Part shown: one piece after another, positions 10,001-20,660 of the stretch
Position numbering within the stretch: the stretch's first letter is position 1
Layout of the letters: the number at the start of each line of letters is the position of its first letter
Assembly (NCBI GenBank): GCA_026770025.1
Contig: JAMXDE010000006.1
Location: 620,001 to 684,000, forward strand
DNA from: Craspedostauros australis
Lineage: Eukaryota > Bacillariophyta > Bacillariophyceae > Mastogloiales > Achnanthaceae
Length of the DNA stretch: 64,000 nt
Direction: 5' to 3'
Made by a program: the position numbers and the translations under genes
The notes under the pieces: model-generated
The model's input: the letters and a program-made list of their open reading frames with translations, nothing else
Databases searched by the model: none
Told to the model about the DNA's origin: nothing

Positions 10001-11326
10001 ATGATACCTCCGACACGACGTGTCCGAAGCAGCAGAGGAAAGGGGCGAGATTCCGGAGGTGGGACCAGCAGCATCTTCAATCTGTGGGTCTCCCATGATG
10101 GTACGCTCCAGGACCTTGACAAGGTGCGGCAGCGTGTGCTGCAGTATCCAACAAGGTATCAGGTGCTCAACTTCTTCATGGTGGAGTTTAATGACGAGAT
10201 CATCGACTCGCTCCTTGGTCTGCAGAACATGAACTTCGACTCGATCACCTTGTTCTCGTGCAAGGGCAAGGTCGACGACGCGCTGGCCATCCTCTGCAGT
10301 GAGACCCCTCGGGTGTCCAAGATCTCGCTGGACTGCTTGGATTTTTCAGCGCAGGCATCCACGTGCTTGCTGAATGCCTTCGCGAAACACGACAATCTCA
10401 GGTCGCTCTCGATCACCGGCTCGTATCTGTCCAGCCATCTCGCAGAATGCTTGATGCATGGCTTGGAGATGACCTCCAGACTGGAGTCCTTCTGCTGGAA
10501 ATATCAAGGCATCGTCAGCCACCGATCGTTCGCGAGGCTACTCAAGGGGCTCCACTGCAACACCAGTTTGCAACGGCTCGAAGTGGCATGCAACGGCATT
10601 GGCGACGACGGGATCAAGTACCTCCTCCGCAGCATCTCCCACCATATGCGGCTGAAGAAGCTCGTGCTGTACGTGGAGAACATGGCATACGTTGTCAAAT
10701 CCTTGCGATCGACCTTCAAGAGAGGCCTGCCCCGGCTCAAGTCGGTCCGTATTCACACCACGGGAGCCTTCGATGCCTCATGTCTCATTACCAACCGCCT
10801 GCCTCGGTCCATCTCGTACACCTTTCTTCCCGACATCGTCCAGCTGGACAGAATGGACATGTTGGGGCGGGCCCTGCTCGCCAACCCCACCATCCGTAGG
10901 CTGGACCTGAGCTTGACAGGCATCGACGACGATGCCATTGTCGAGTTCTCCAAATGGCTGCGACGAATCAATGGCCTCAAGAGTCTGAAGCTGAGAGGGA
11001 ATAAGTTTGGCGAGAGAGGTGCGACGGCTCTTCTGGAGGCATTGAGAGGTAATGTCACGATCGAACTGCTGGAGCTGCCGTCAGGATGCCCCCACTTCTT
11101 CGACCTCCAGTACATGGTTGAGCTCAATAGAGCAGGGCGCCGGTTGCTGATGCAGGACGAACGATCAATTCCTCATCACTTGTGGCCCACAGTACTGGAA
11201 CGCGCCCAACGCATATCGTATGCCATGGACAGCCCGAGGTTGCAAACGGTGAATGCCGCGAGAAGAGCAAATGCCTTGTTCTTCCTCCTTCATGGACCGG
11301 TGCTCCTTGAGCAGCAGGCCTTTTAA
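10001..11326 (+). CDS. Diatom-type leucine-rich-repeat (RNI-like) protein
   Basis: This is a 441-residue single-exon protein with irregular ribonuclease-inhibitor-like leucine-rich repeats through residues ~70-360. Examples are LRSLSITGSYLSSHLAECL, LQRLEVACNGIGDDGIKYLL and LKSLKLRGNKFGERGATALL. The C-terminal block NRAGRRLLMQ...LWPTVLERAQ, followed by ARRANALFFLLHGPVL, is a signature I know from a very large family of LRR proteins in diatom genomes. No signal peptide, kinase or membrane segment is visible. It is probably a cytosolic or nuclear protein-binding scaffold. The binding partner is unknown. The start at 10001 leaves a basic Ser/Gly-rich N-terminus of about 25 residues before the conserved part. 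Confidence 0.85.
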   Translation: MIPPTRRVRSSRGKGRDSGGGTSSIFNLWVSHDGTLQDLDKVRQRVLQYPTRYQVLNFFMVEFNDEIIDSLLGLQNMNFDSITLFSCKGKVDDALAILCSETPRVSKISLDCLDFSAQASTCLLNAFAKHDNLRSLSITGSYLSSHLAECLMHGLEMTSRLESFCWKYQGIVSHRSFARLLKGLHCNTSLQRLEVACNGIGDDGIKYLLRSISHHMRLKKLVLYVENMAYVVKSLRSTFKRGLPRLKSVRIHTTGAFDASCLITNRLPRSISYTFLPDIVQLDRMDMLGRALLANPTIRRLDLSLTGIDDDAIVEFSKWLRRINGLKSLKLRGNKFGERGATALLEALRGNVTIELLELPSGCPHFFDLQYMVELNRAGRRLLMQDERSIPHHLWPTVLERAQRISYAMDSPRLQTVNAARRANALFFLLHGPVLLEQQAF

Positions 11327-12251
11327 CAAGCAGACAGAGAAGTACATGACTACGTACGATTATATTATACGAATAGAATTAAGATAGAGCACCGCTGGAG
11401 CATTGTATCATATTGTAAATTAGCTTGAGGTTGAAATTGAGGTTGAAATTAAGGTCGAGGTTGCGATCAGGGAAGAGCGCAGGCAATGCCAATGAGAGAT
11501 GCCTCTAGTAGTGGAATGAGGCCACAGTAGCGGAAAGGGTTTTGCCGCACTAACAGCCTGGCCACACAGACTGAAGGAGTATATGCCGCGGTGCTGTGGG
11601 TACCCTGTTCTTTTCATTGCTGTATTGTATTGCATTGCATTGTACTGCGTTGCATTGTATTTTGTTTGTTTCTATTAGAGTATGCATGTATATTTGGGTG
11701 TTGATTTGAGTTTAGGTATAGCTGCGATCTTGGCCATGCCCTTGATTGATGACAAGTGTAGCTAGAGAGATGCTGTTGAAGGAAGCGGCTATAGTGATGG
11801 CTGTGCCCGTTGCTGATGGCGTTTGGAAATGCGTGGGCATCTCTGCTGTGGTTGTTCCCAGAACGATGGCCCTTGGGTCACATCATCTCAAACCTGCTAG
11901 CGCTGGGCGAGTCGTCTACCAGTATTCATGAGATGCCATGCGGTTCTCGTGCTATCACGTTAGCTACGATTGCTGCTTTTGCATCAAGTTTGTGTTGAGT
12001 ACTCACATGTCAGTCGGTGTAGGCGTGTGTGTATCCACGGCTGATACATCCATTCATTCTCCCCTTTGTTTGGCGGGGGTACTTGTGCCTGCTGTTCCCG
12101 TTTGTGTTCCCGCTGCATATCAGCGGGCACAGCACGGAGCGGCTGACGTTCGGGCGGCGACATGTTTGTTTTCCCCTCTCCACCCAATACCTTCGTGTGT
12201 TGCGTGCATCATGCGGATAGCGTGATGCCCAGAAATGACGTCCACCAGTGC
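11327..12251. other. Convergent spacer
   Basis: It lies between the ends of the LRR gene (+) and the RGLE-type gene (-). It contains simple sequence: GGTTGAAATT-like units near 11430-11465 and TTGCATTGTA-like units near 11625-11665. No gene is supported. Confidence 0.55.
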
Positions 12252-13097
12252 TCATTTGAAACTCTGCTTCGACTTTGATCCTGTGAGCGCCCTTGAGGAT
12301 TGCCGTCGCATCAGCTGCCGGACGCCCCTGTTGGTAGATGGCAACGACTGCGTTGTGTGGCTGCGTTGAACGCCGCGCCTCGTTCCTCGTCCGAAGCGGT
12401 TGTGAGCTTTGGCGAAGTGCTCGTCCATCATTCCGAGTTCTCTGGCGCGCATCGCTGACTTCTTGGAGAGTTGTGCGTAGATGGAAGCAATCTCCTCATC
12501 GTCGGCGTAGTTGTACGCCCATTGCCGGTTCTGCTCCTGGATGATCGCTCTCGTGATACGATTCCTCGTGCGAACGATCTCTTTGGAGCTGAGGTACTTC
12601 TCGAGGCCGCGGCTCGACAGCTCTTCAGTTTCTTGGAATTTGCCACCAGCGAGAGACATGAGCTGGATGGTGGTGCTGGCGGACGACTTGATCATCTTGT
12701 ACTCCTCGTCGGTGTACCAGGCTGATTCGTATTCGCCGTCGGTGTAGTTGTTGATGTGAATGTGCTTCCTCTGGCGTGCCTTGTCTTTGAAGGTGACGCG
12801 CTTTGTCTGCTTCTTCTTCTGCTGTGCAGCGACGGGATAGTCGGATGCTGTTGGGGTTGCGGAGGTATCGACAGATGCGCTGCGTGGGCGGATGACTTGG
12901 ATCATGGTGGCTGATTGTGAGTTGAGGCCGGTGTTGTAGGTGTGGACCTGTCTTTGTGATCGGTGTCTCGAAAGTTTTGGAACCTTTCTGCTGACTTGGT
13001 ACGTTGCGGTTGCTCTTGATGCTGTTGCGGTTGCTGCTGCTGCTGCTGCTGCTGGGTTGATGCGAGCGATGGTGTTGTGTCTGTTTTGGCTTTTCAT
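12252..13097 (-). CDS. Diatom-specific RGLE-type protein of unknown function
   Basis: This is a 281-residue single-exon protein. A basic, Ala-rich N-terminus (a poly-Ala run encoded by GCT/GCA repeats) precedes a conserved half. In that half are RVTFKDKA, then WYTDEEYKMIK, then SSRGLEKYLS, then EQNRQ, then D..IASIYAQLSKKSAMRARELG. This arrangement recurs in many predicted proteins of diatoms, usually nuclear-looking and without assigned function. Nothing indicates secretion or membrane insertion. The basic tail is rich in Arg, Ser and Lys. Assignment to the family rests on remembered pattern, not on a search, and no biochemical role can be stated. Confidence 0.75.
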   Translation of the reverse strand: MKSQNRHNTIARINPAAAAAAATATASRATATYQVSRKVPKLSRHRSQRQVHTYNTGLNSQSATMIQVIRPRSASVDTSATPTASDYPVAAQQKKKQTKRVTFKDKARQRKHIHINNYTDGEYESAWYTDEEYKMIKSSASTTIQLMSLAGGKFQETEELSSRGLEKYLSSKEIVRTRNRITRAIIQEQNRQWAYNYADDEEIASIYAQLSKKSAMRARELGMMDEHFAKAHNRFGRGTRRGVQRSHTTQSLPSTNRGVRQLMRRQSSRALTGSKSKQSFK

Positions 13098-15171
13098 GTT
13101 GGAGCGAGGAGATTGGGTCTGAAGTGAGGAAGAAGGAACGTGTGCAAAAAGGTGCTGGTCGAAGCCGAATGGGTGTTTGGTTGGTGGCTGTCGTTTTGTG
13201 TCGATTGCTTGAGTTTATGAGCATGAAGTGTCCTTTCGTGCGGCCTGAATGCTTGAAGCAAGAGGCAGGAAAAGGCGTTTTGCTTGAATGGACGATGTGA
13301 ATGGGAGAGCAGTAGAAATGTGAGCGAGACAAGTCCAGCGTGGGTTGACGTGATGCGTGTGCGCTGGTGTGTGATCATTTCGGAGTTTGTTGGTTGTTGT
13401 CGTTTTTGTGACCATGTCCATTTTGTGAGAACCTTGGCAAGAAACAACCGACAAATTCGCCTCGGGGAAAGTCTTTTTCCGCGATGATCTCTTAGTTGTA
13501 ACCTTCACTTATTCTGGAGAACGCGGAGAATACTCCGCGGTATTGAGGTTCATATGCGTCTTGGCGCCAACACGTCGCACAATTGGTCATTCTGCGGCGG
13601 AATGCAACGACAGAACACCGAAACCAACTGCAAAATTCACGTGGCCACAAATCCACAGCGCCCTTTGGCTTTTGGCTGTTTCTCATTTGGCGTTGCCGCG
13701 TGATCATCTCGTTGCGCTGTGATGTGATGTGGTTGGCGATGCCAGCCTCTTGACATGAAGGTTGATGCGCAAACTTCGTTGATGCTGAATACGGGCATGA
13801 ACGACCGATGCCTCTGGAGGAGGCCGAATGGCTCACATAGGCACGAGTACCTCTTTGCATCACACCATTTCGCATTTGTACGTTCCGTGTTGCGTTTGTG
13901 CACTTACGACCTACTTTGCGCTACTCTACTGCGAGATGGATCGTGGAACCGTGGAACAGAGAGCGCGACGCAATGGTCGGCCTGCTCATTGAAGCAAGAC
14001 GGCTAACTAGTTGTACGTATATTACGCAGTACGAGCCAAGTTTCGTCTGCTCGACATGCACATAACGCAGAGTACGAAGAGCAATATATAATACAATGAC
14101 ATGGTTCTGTACAGTGCTAGTAATATCCATGCTATCACTTGTCATGTGCCATGACTTCAGTCGGAAGACATGTAACATTACAGTTCCATGCTCGAAGGTA
14201 TTGAGTCAGTCCCATCTGCATGCACCTGCGCCCATGTAGTCTTCTTCAATAGTGAAACACCAGACCCGTAACCCCCGCTCGCAACCTCATACGCCGCCAT
14301 TCGAACTTTCTCTATGCAAGCGAATAGAGGTGCTTCCATAATGTTCATCACTCGCATCACCCACCAAGGCCCCTCCCTTTCGGAAGCACATGGGGACATC
14401 AAGGAGGAACACAAAAGGTAATCGCGAATATGAATTGATGAAGGCCACACGTTCGGCTGTGAAATATAATCATATTGTGCGTGACACCACAGGTGGTCGA
14501 TCGATGATCCTGCAGCAACTGTCTCCAATCTACTGTTCTACTATTGTTCTGCTCCACTCTCGGGGAAGATTCTTTCCCATCAACTCCCACAGTTACAATC
14601 GGCGGTAGAGCATGTATCTGCGACGGCAGCAACAACAGCACCAACAGCACGCACAGAAGCAAGGAGATTCCGGCACTGTGCCATAGGACGAAAGCGCAAT
14701 TCCATGTGTACCTTCAAAGCAAGAGGAAGGCATTGCTCGGTTTGATGGGGTTTGATCATCACAGAAACAAGTCGCGGATCAGCGTGCCGTTTGGGAATTG
14801 GCGCCAGATGACCACCTCGACTGCTTCCGCGCCTGCGGTTGGTGTCATCCACGACGTCAGCGCGTGTGAGTAATTGTATCTTCTGTGTTGACACGAAATC
14901 GTCAGTGTTCGCTGGTCGTTTCGTTCGATCTTTCGTCGCGGCCTGGTGGGGAATAACCGCATGGATCGTCACATCCAACGCTTCCGCTCTCACATGTCCG
15001 GATCACAGAGCAACAACAAGAGAAGCCTCTGGACCATCTGAAGCACCCGCCACCCTTGTCATACATCGCTGCCCGCAAGTAGAATCGACGCCGCAACGAA
15101 TCATTTGAGACCGTCAATACAACTCCAGAGTCCTCTTCCCTTCTCTCCTCTGCTCGGCTTTCGAAAAAGAC
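13098..15171. other. Two-kilobase spacer between divergent genes
   Basis: It contains the 5' flanks of the RGLE-type gene (-) and of the PSII lumen protein gene (+). Several short frames occur on both strands (for example 13492-13875, 14178-14528 and 14544-14873), but none shows a domain or protein-like composition. No RNA gene was recognised. Confidence 0.5.
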
Positions 15172-16110
15172 ATGAAGTTCAGCACAGCTACAGCCGCCGC
15201 CGCATTTGGCATGTGCGTGGGATTGGCAGTAAATGCGCCCACAGCATCCGCCTTCAATGTCGGTGTCAACCCCGCCGCGAAGACACCCGCAACAGCCATG
15301 CGCGCAATTGCGGATGCGCAAAGTGAGGACATGGCAAGCGGTCGCAGGAACTTCCTGGCCTCGCTGCCGGCCGCCGCGATCGGCTCCGCTGCGCTGCTGA
15401 GCACCCCGCAGACGGCCGATGCCTTCACCGCGACGAACGCCTCCAGCGGCAACCTGCCGGACCTCCCACCGGAAGCCGTGCGCTCGTACCTGCAGTACCG
15501 CATCCCGCTGACCATCGCCGCCGACTTCTACGTCTTCGATCTGCAATCCAAGCTGACCGACATTGACAAGTGGGGTGAGATCAATCAGCTGTTCGAGAAC
15601 TACAACAACAAGGGGCAGGGCAACCCGTCGCGCATCGAACGCGATTTCGTGAATCCCATGCGCATCCTGCTGCTGAGCTTGCCGCCCGACTTTTCGGACG
15701 ACATGCGGGACGCCCAGTTCAAGTTCGAGCGCGCCATGCGGACCGTGAGCAAGGCCGTGAGCGGGTACCGCAAGGATCTGCCCATCGAGATCGATTCGTC
15801 GTTGATCGTGAAGGCTGAGAATGGATGGGAGGATGGCCGCGTTGCGCTGAACGAATTCTTCACGCTGCTGAACGAAGCCACCGGATTGAGCGGGGAGATG
15901 AGGTTGATCCCAGCACCTGGTCCCACGCAGAAGGAGGAGTACGGCCGCAGCTCTCGTCGGTATTTCGACCTCGTGAAGAAGACCAAGCTGTGTCAGAATC
16001 GTGGTGGGCCGGCCCTCTCCCAGGCCTGGGGGCAGCTGATGGTGTCCGGATACCTGCAGGATTCGTGCGGAATCCCCGATCTCGATGATTACTTCTACCA
16101 GAAGGCATAA
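15172..16110 (+). CDS. PSII extrinsic thylakoid-lumen protein, Psb31/PsbQ-like
   Basis: This is a 312-residue protein with a three-part leader. First comes a signal peptide ending TASAF, matching the ASAFAP plastid-entry motif. A short Ala/Ser/Arg transit stretch follows. Last is a twin-arginine lumenal signal, GRRNFLASLPAAAIGSAALL, ending in ADA at about residue 84. The mature part, about 228 residues, is helix-rich (PPEAVRSYLQYRIPL...ADFYVFDLQSKL) and has no membrane segment. This layout fits a photosystem II extrinsic subunit in the thylakoid lumen. Best candidates are diatom Psb31, which has a PsbQ-like four-helix bundle plus a C-terminal domain, or another PsbQ-family protein. Targeting is strongly supported. 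The Psb31 name is a judgement from length, organism type and helix pattern. Confidence 0.65.
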   Translation: MKFSTATAAAAFGMCVGLAVNAPTASAFNVGVNPAAKTPATAMRAIADAQSEDMASGRRNFLASLPAAAIGSAALLSTPQTADAFTATNASSGNLPDLPPEAVRSYLQYRIPLTIAADFYVFDLQSKLTDIDKWGEINQLFENYNNKGQGNPSRIERDFVNPMRILLLSLPPDFSDDMRDAQFKFERAMRTVSKAVSGYRKDLPIEIDSSLIVKAENGWEDGRVALNEFFTLLNEATGLSGEMRLIPAPGPTQKEEYGRSSRRYFDLVKKTKLCQNRGGPALSQAWGQLMVSGYLQDSCGIPDLDDYFYQKA

Positions 16111-16873
16111 GCTGCCGTGCAACGGTGGGAACGGCACAATCGTGGGGCTGCACCCACTCCTGGCACGCGACTTCTGCACGTGTGCGCCACAGCCAAGCTC
16201 TCGCTGCAATACTACAACTATTGTGTTGGTACTCTGACCAACCTCGAACATCCTCCTACATGCTACGACATACGTTACAATACTCCACGATTCTAAACTC
16301 AGGTCATCACTTACGCAGTCTAACACTTACTTCGTATTCATGTATATATATTATATGTTAAGATGTGCTATAGCGTGGTTCGTTTCTGCTCCACTCTCTA
16401 TCCTCGCTACCTTATCGTGGAGCATCCAACGTGTCGAGTACGAGCTATAGTAGAGAGTTGTAGCTCGCAGAGCCGCCTGGATGCGGAAGGGATGCTAATG
16501 CTGGATCCTGATTCCACCGGACGCGAAGAAGCAGAGAGAACGCAACCGAATTACGACACCAACACGAGATCTTTGGGTTTGTGTCGCAACACCAAAAAAC
16601 ACGCCAAGACAGGCTCACGATTCTGTTCTTTCCGTTCTGCTTCCACGTTGACGAATCGTGACACTATTCTCGACCGCAGTTGCGAATACTTTCCACGAAA
16701 ACGTGTCGCACAGGTGCATGGCGGCGCCCCCGTACTCCTGACATACTCATCATACACGGCCAGACTCACAAGCACAATCACAACCACAATCGAAAAGGGA
16801 GAGACCAAGAACTCACAATCCAGACACAGACACAAACACAAACAAACGCAAGAGCAGAAGGAACACGGACACC
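16111..16873. other. Spacer between lumen protein and S49 peptidase genes
   Basis: It is 3' sequence of the upstream gene followed by A/C-rich sequence (16780-16873), probably the 5'UTR and promoter of the next gene. No further gene is seen. Confidence 0.55.
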
Positions 16874-18727
16874 ATGAATCGACGTGTGCTCTTCATTTGG
16901 ATGCTCACGTTCGTGACGATCGCATCGTTCCACGGAACTGCGGTACAAGCAGCGACAGACCCAGTGGATCCAGTTGATGCAGACCAAGATGATGACGCTG
17001 ACCGTGAATCGCTAGTCGTGGAGAACAAGGACTACACTCCTTCGCGAAGAGAGCGAAGCATCGCTGCAGCATCAGCTGACGGCGATGACGACGACGACGA
17101 CGACGATGATGATAGTAGCGATACTGATGACGAAGACGAGGATGAGGATGAGGACGAGGAGGATGAAGAACTAAACGCGATGAGCAAACGCAAGAAAAGC
17201 AAGCAAGGCAAGACCGCCATCAACAAGGCCATTGCCAAGTCGAAGAAACGCTACAAGAAGGCGATCGCGCATGTGAAGAAGAACCAGGCAAAGCTCATCC
17301 TGACATTGACTCTCTACGCCTTCCGTCGGGAGATTTCAAGCGTGCTGCTCCGCACAATGCAAGAACAACGTCTCACGTTGACGGGCGCGCTCAAGATCTT
17401 GCTTTTTCTGCACTTCATGCTCAGTTTCATGAACCGGTTCTCCAAGCAGACGGGCGAAGAGGAAGACGACGACGGCGTTTCTGGTTCTTGGGCCAATCAA
17501 GGAACTGGACTCAAGCAATTTATCTTCCAGGCGAACCCGATGCTGTCGCTCTTCTTGAGCATCTTCATGCCAGGTTTCATGGGCAACCCGGCGTACATCC
17601 CACCGCTGTATCAGCACTTCACCTTTGAGCGCATCAAAGAGAACTACCTCAAGGACGGCCTGGCCCTGCAGAAAGCGCTCCACACGGCTCAGGAATCCTT
17701 CAGCTGGCCTCGCTCCGACCCAATTGCAAACGCAAAAACGCTTCCACCTTCGAAAATGTTGGAACCCAAGAAGAAGAGCGATCTCGACGATATCGTCATT
17801 GTCCTCGATTGGACGAAGCTGGATTCGTCGCTCACCAAGATGGACATGCTGCGGGATCAGATATCCTTCCTGCTCAGCGAGTATCGCGTTGTCGCCACGC
17901 AGACCAAGGATCGGCTGCTGAAAACTGCTGCATCCTCATCGGACATCTCAGCGCTGCCCTTCGAAGTGGTTGTGTTGCTGGAATCACCGGGCGGAAGCGC
18001 AGTGGAGTACGGCCTGGCAGCCCAACAGCTGCTGCGGTTGCGCAAGGTGAAGGGCATCACCGTCACAGTCTGCGTGGACAAGGTCGGAGCCTCGGGAGGA
18101 TACATGATCGCCTGCACGGCCAGTCCGGGTCGCTTGTTCGCCGCTCCCTTCAGCGTAGTTGGCTCAATTGGAGTGTTCGCCCAAATCCTCAATGCCCAGC
18201 AGCTGTTGGAAGGCTGGGGCGTTCTACCCCTCGTCTTTCGCGGTGGCAAGGACAAGGCGCCGGTGGGCCTCGTCGGGGAGGTCACGGAAGAAGGCAAGAC
18301 GAAAATTCAGAACTCGATCGACGACACCCACGTGGCCTTCAAGAACCACGTCGCGACGTGTCGGCCCATCCTGGCGGACACCATCGATGAGATTGGCACG
18401 GGCGAGGTGTGGCTGGGCGTGGACGCCGTCAAGAACGGTCTGGTGGATCGCCTGATCACCAGCGACGAGTACATTGCCGAGCGGCTCTCGGAGGGTGCCA
18501 CGGCCCTCAAGCTCATCAAGTGCGTGCGTCCTTTCTTCCTGTTCGGTGCGCAACCGCCGGAGGGGTACGCCCAGTCCAAGGTCGGGTCCATGCTGCGCTC
18601 GGGGATGAATAAGGTCGCCACGAGCTTGGGGATGTCCGCCACCGCAGCCATGCCGCAGGCCTTGTCTACGCCGGCGGCGTCGATGTCGATGTCGATGTCG
18701 ACGCCACAGGCGTTGGGCAAACGCTAG
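16874..18727 (+). CDS. SohB/SppA-type S49 serine peptidase, membrane-bound
   Basis: This is a 617-residue protein. A signal peptide (residues 1-26, ending AVQA) precedes a very acidic stretch (Asp/Glu run near 70-100) and a Lys-rich stretch. Two probable membrane segments follow near 140-160 and 168-188. The S49 core begins near 360: VVVLLESPGGSAVEYGLAAQQL, then the nucleophile motif VGASGGYMIA with Ser407, then SVVGSIGV. Lys459 in FRGGKDKA lies exactly 52 residues after Ser407. That is the spacing of the Ser/Lys dyad in Bacillus SppA and E. coli SohB, so the enzyme is probably active. The family digests membrane-embedded peptides such as spent signal peptides. Location is the ER or a plastid-associated membrane. 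No clear ASAFAP motif is seen. The C-terminus has a Met-Ser repeat. Confidence 0.88.
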   Translation: MNRRVLFIWMLTFVTIASFHGTAVQAATDPVDPVDADQDDDADRESLVVENKDYTPSRRERSIAAASADGDDDDDDDDDDSSDTDDEDEDEDEDEEDEELNAMSKRKKSKQGKTAINKAIAKSKKRYKKAIAHVKKNQAKLILTLTLYAFRREISSVLLRTMQEQRLTLTGALKILLFLHFMLSFMNRFSKQTGEEEDDDGVSGSWANQGTGLKQFIFQANPMLSLFLSIFMPGFMGNPAYIPPLYQHFTFERIKENYLKDGLALQKALHTAQESFSWPRSDPIANAKTLPPSKMLEPKKKSDLDDIVIVLDWTKLDSSLTKMDMLRDQISFLLSEYRVVATQTKDRLLKTAASSSDISALPFEVVVLLESPGGSAVEYGLAAQQLLRLRKVKGITVTVCVDKVGASGGYMIACTASPGRLFAAPFSVVGSIGVFAQILNAQQLLEGWGVLPLVFRGGKDKAPVGLVGEVTEEGKTKIQNSIDDTHVAFKNHVATCRPILADTIDEIGTGEVWLGVDAVKNGLVDRLITSDEYIAERLSEGATALKLIKCVRPFFLFGAQPPEGYAQSKVGSMLRSGMNKVATSLGMSATAAMPQALSTPAASMSMSMSTPQALGKR

Positions 18728-19027
18728 AGAGTGAATTGAGTGTGTAGCAGCACTCGTAAACTCACGTAGAGGGATGGTGGCGATGTGAAAGAACTTTGAT
18801 AGTATGCTCCAAAAGAATCCTGATGCCATCGCATTGCGTGGCATTGTATCGAGATGATGCACTCGACTTTGCTTTTGGGTGGTATCATTTCGTAAGAAAA
18901 TACAAGCAGTCTGACATTCATCAAGTACGTATGCTAATAGAGCAGAGTCCTGGCGATCAGAGTTGTGCCATGACTGTTAATCTATGTATATGCGAGTTGA
19001 GTGCGACAATGGTGCGGATACCATGCT
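18728..19027. other. Convergent spacer
   Basis: It is 300 bp between the stop codons of the S49 peptidase (+) and the unknown conserved gene (-). It is AT-rich and no gene is seen. Confidence 0.6.
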
Positions 19028-20126
19028 CTACAATTCTTCGTGCGCCGACGCCGACGAGGCAACTTCATCCACAACACGCGCGTACTTGCTGCCCTTGACA
19101 AGGTTGTAGTTGACCTGCCGTTCTCTCATCTGCGGCAGACGACCCGTAGGTTTGCCTCGAGCCAACTCAGCGCCGTTATCATCCACGAGCACGAAGGTGT
19201 CGTACCCGGCATTCGGCACCCACACTAATTTGAATGCAATGCGAGCGCGAAACTGAATGTGCGCCACGTCCTGCGGTGGATCCCGGTTGCAACCCAACGC
19301 GCAGGTCGACCACGATCCGCCTGGTCCCAGTTCGGGAAGCGACGCGATTCGGATGCCGTTGCCCAGCGCATTGCCAAGGGCGATGCCCTGCACACTGCCA
19401 TCGTTCTCATTGTCGGACGACCCGTCTCTCATGCATGTCAGATCGACGTGGTTGTAGTCATTGAAGCTACGTTCATGAAGTGCATTGGAGCATGGTCGAG
19501 TCAGTTGGTATGATTAGAGTGTTGCATGGAAACAGGTTGATGGTATAACACCAAACATAAAGGAACGGGTAGATGAGAGAAATGAACAGCACCGCGATGC
19601 ATGTAAGTAAATCCATGAAAGCAATACGCATGCGAGTAGAGGATCATCCTCACATTCAGCCATCATCAGTCAAGACCTACCTGTGTCCCGTGTATCCTTG
19701 TCCTGGAATAGATCGCGGCAGATCCTTCAATCCACCAGCCCAAAGGATCTTCCTTCGCACCTCCTCCCACGGACCGTTCAGATCCTCACTGCCCAAGCTG
19801 CGGACGCGTTCACGAACTGCACGCATGCGCTGCACGGCCGTGCCTGGATACTGTGGATCGATCAACGGCATTTCGTTCTGCGAATTGTCGTTGGACGAAG
19901 AAAGTGACGATGTTGACGAGGATGCTGCTTTGGGGCGGACGCCAGATCCCGCGAAGGCCGCTGTCGTTGCGTTGGCCGCGGAGGTTGCACGCGCAATGGA
20001 TCGGGTTGCCGTTGCTGCTGCCAGTGAAAAGAGGGCGATCTGGACTCTCATCAAAGTGCTTGTATCTTTCTTCGGACGTGTCACAGGCGGTGGTTGAGGG
20101 TGCGAGTGGAATGGATGATCCGTCAC
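19028..20126 (-). CDS. Conserved protein of unknown function with organelle-type leader
   Basis: There are two exons, 20126-19681 and 19466-19028, joined in phase 2 across a 214-bp intron (GTAGGT...CGTAG). The product has up to 294 residues. The junction restores GYTGHSFNDYNHVDLTCM. Exon 1 ends in a conserved block, PWEEVRRKILWAGGLKDLP...PGQGYTGH. Exon 2 has GIRIASLPELGPGGSWSTC, then NRDPPQDVAHIQFRARIAFKLVW, then FVLVDDNGAELARGKPTGRLPQMRERQ. I recall similar sequences in algae with complex plastids but no experimental function. Starting at Met26 (20051) gives a better targeting leader, MRVQIALFSLAAATATRS. There is no membrane segment in the mature part and no recognisable catalytic motif. Confidence 0.8.
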
Positions 20127-20660
20127 CCACGTACATGTACGAGTATTCCTCTTGCTTCGTCAGGGTTGTGTCGTTGATTGTCTTTCCTGCGGTCGCCGTT
20201 GTGCGCAATGAGCCGTTGCGCAACATCACCGCAATTGCGCAAAAGATAGCGCCATGGTCGAGATCTTCTTCGGTTTTCTGCGGTGGTGACGTCTGTTCGT
20301 GGGAGAAAGCGGAATTGTCCATTTCGGTCGACTGAGTCAATCTGGAACATTCAAAATTCAAACCGAGAACGGCGAACAAGAACATCCGATTTTCAAATTC
20401 TTCCGTCTCACTCAACTCCGCTGTGGTGCTGCGGAATTGATCTCAATCAGTTCGATGCGCATCACATCACACAGCCTGCAACCTGCAGCCCACAGCTGGC
20501 AGCCGATAACCGACAGCACGGAAACTCTGGAATATCACAACGCAACTCACTGCAGTATAATATTGCATTGCATAACACTGTATTCAGTGAGACACTTAGC
20601 AGGTTGGAGATACTGAATTGATCAGCGAAGACGCAGAACGTCGATACGTGTATTGCGACG
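20127..20660. promoter_or_regulatory. Shared upstream region of two divergent genes
   Basis: It separates the start of the unknown conserved gene (-) from the F-box cyclin gene (+). Both promoters must lie within about 530-610 bp. An exact TACGAGTA octamer occurs at 20138-20145. No TATA box stands out at a convincing position. Confidence 0.45.

Noticed and set aside
9529-10098. 189-residue plus-strand frame overlapping the LRR start
   Set aside because: It is a different frame from the supported LRR gene, with a random-looking, Arg/Ser/His-rich composition.
14902-16326. 474-residue minus-strand frame opposite the lumen protein gene
   Set aside because: It is antisense to a clearly supported plus-strand gene with a tripartite leader. 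It arises from codon bias.
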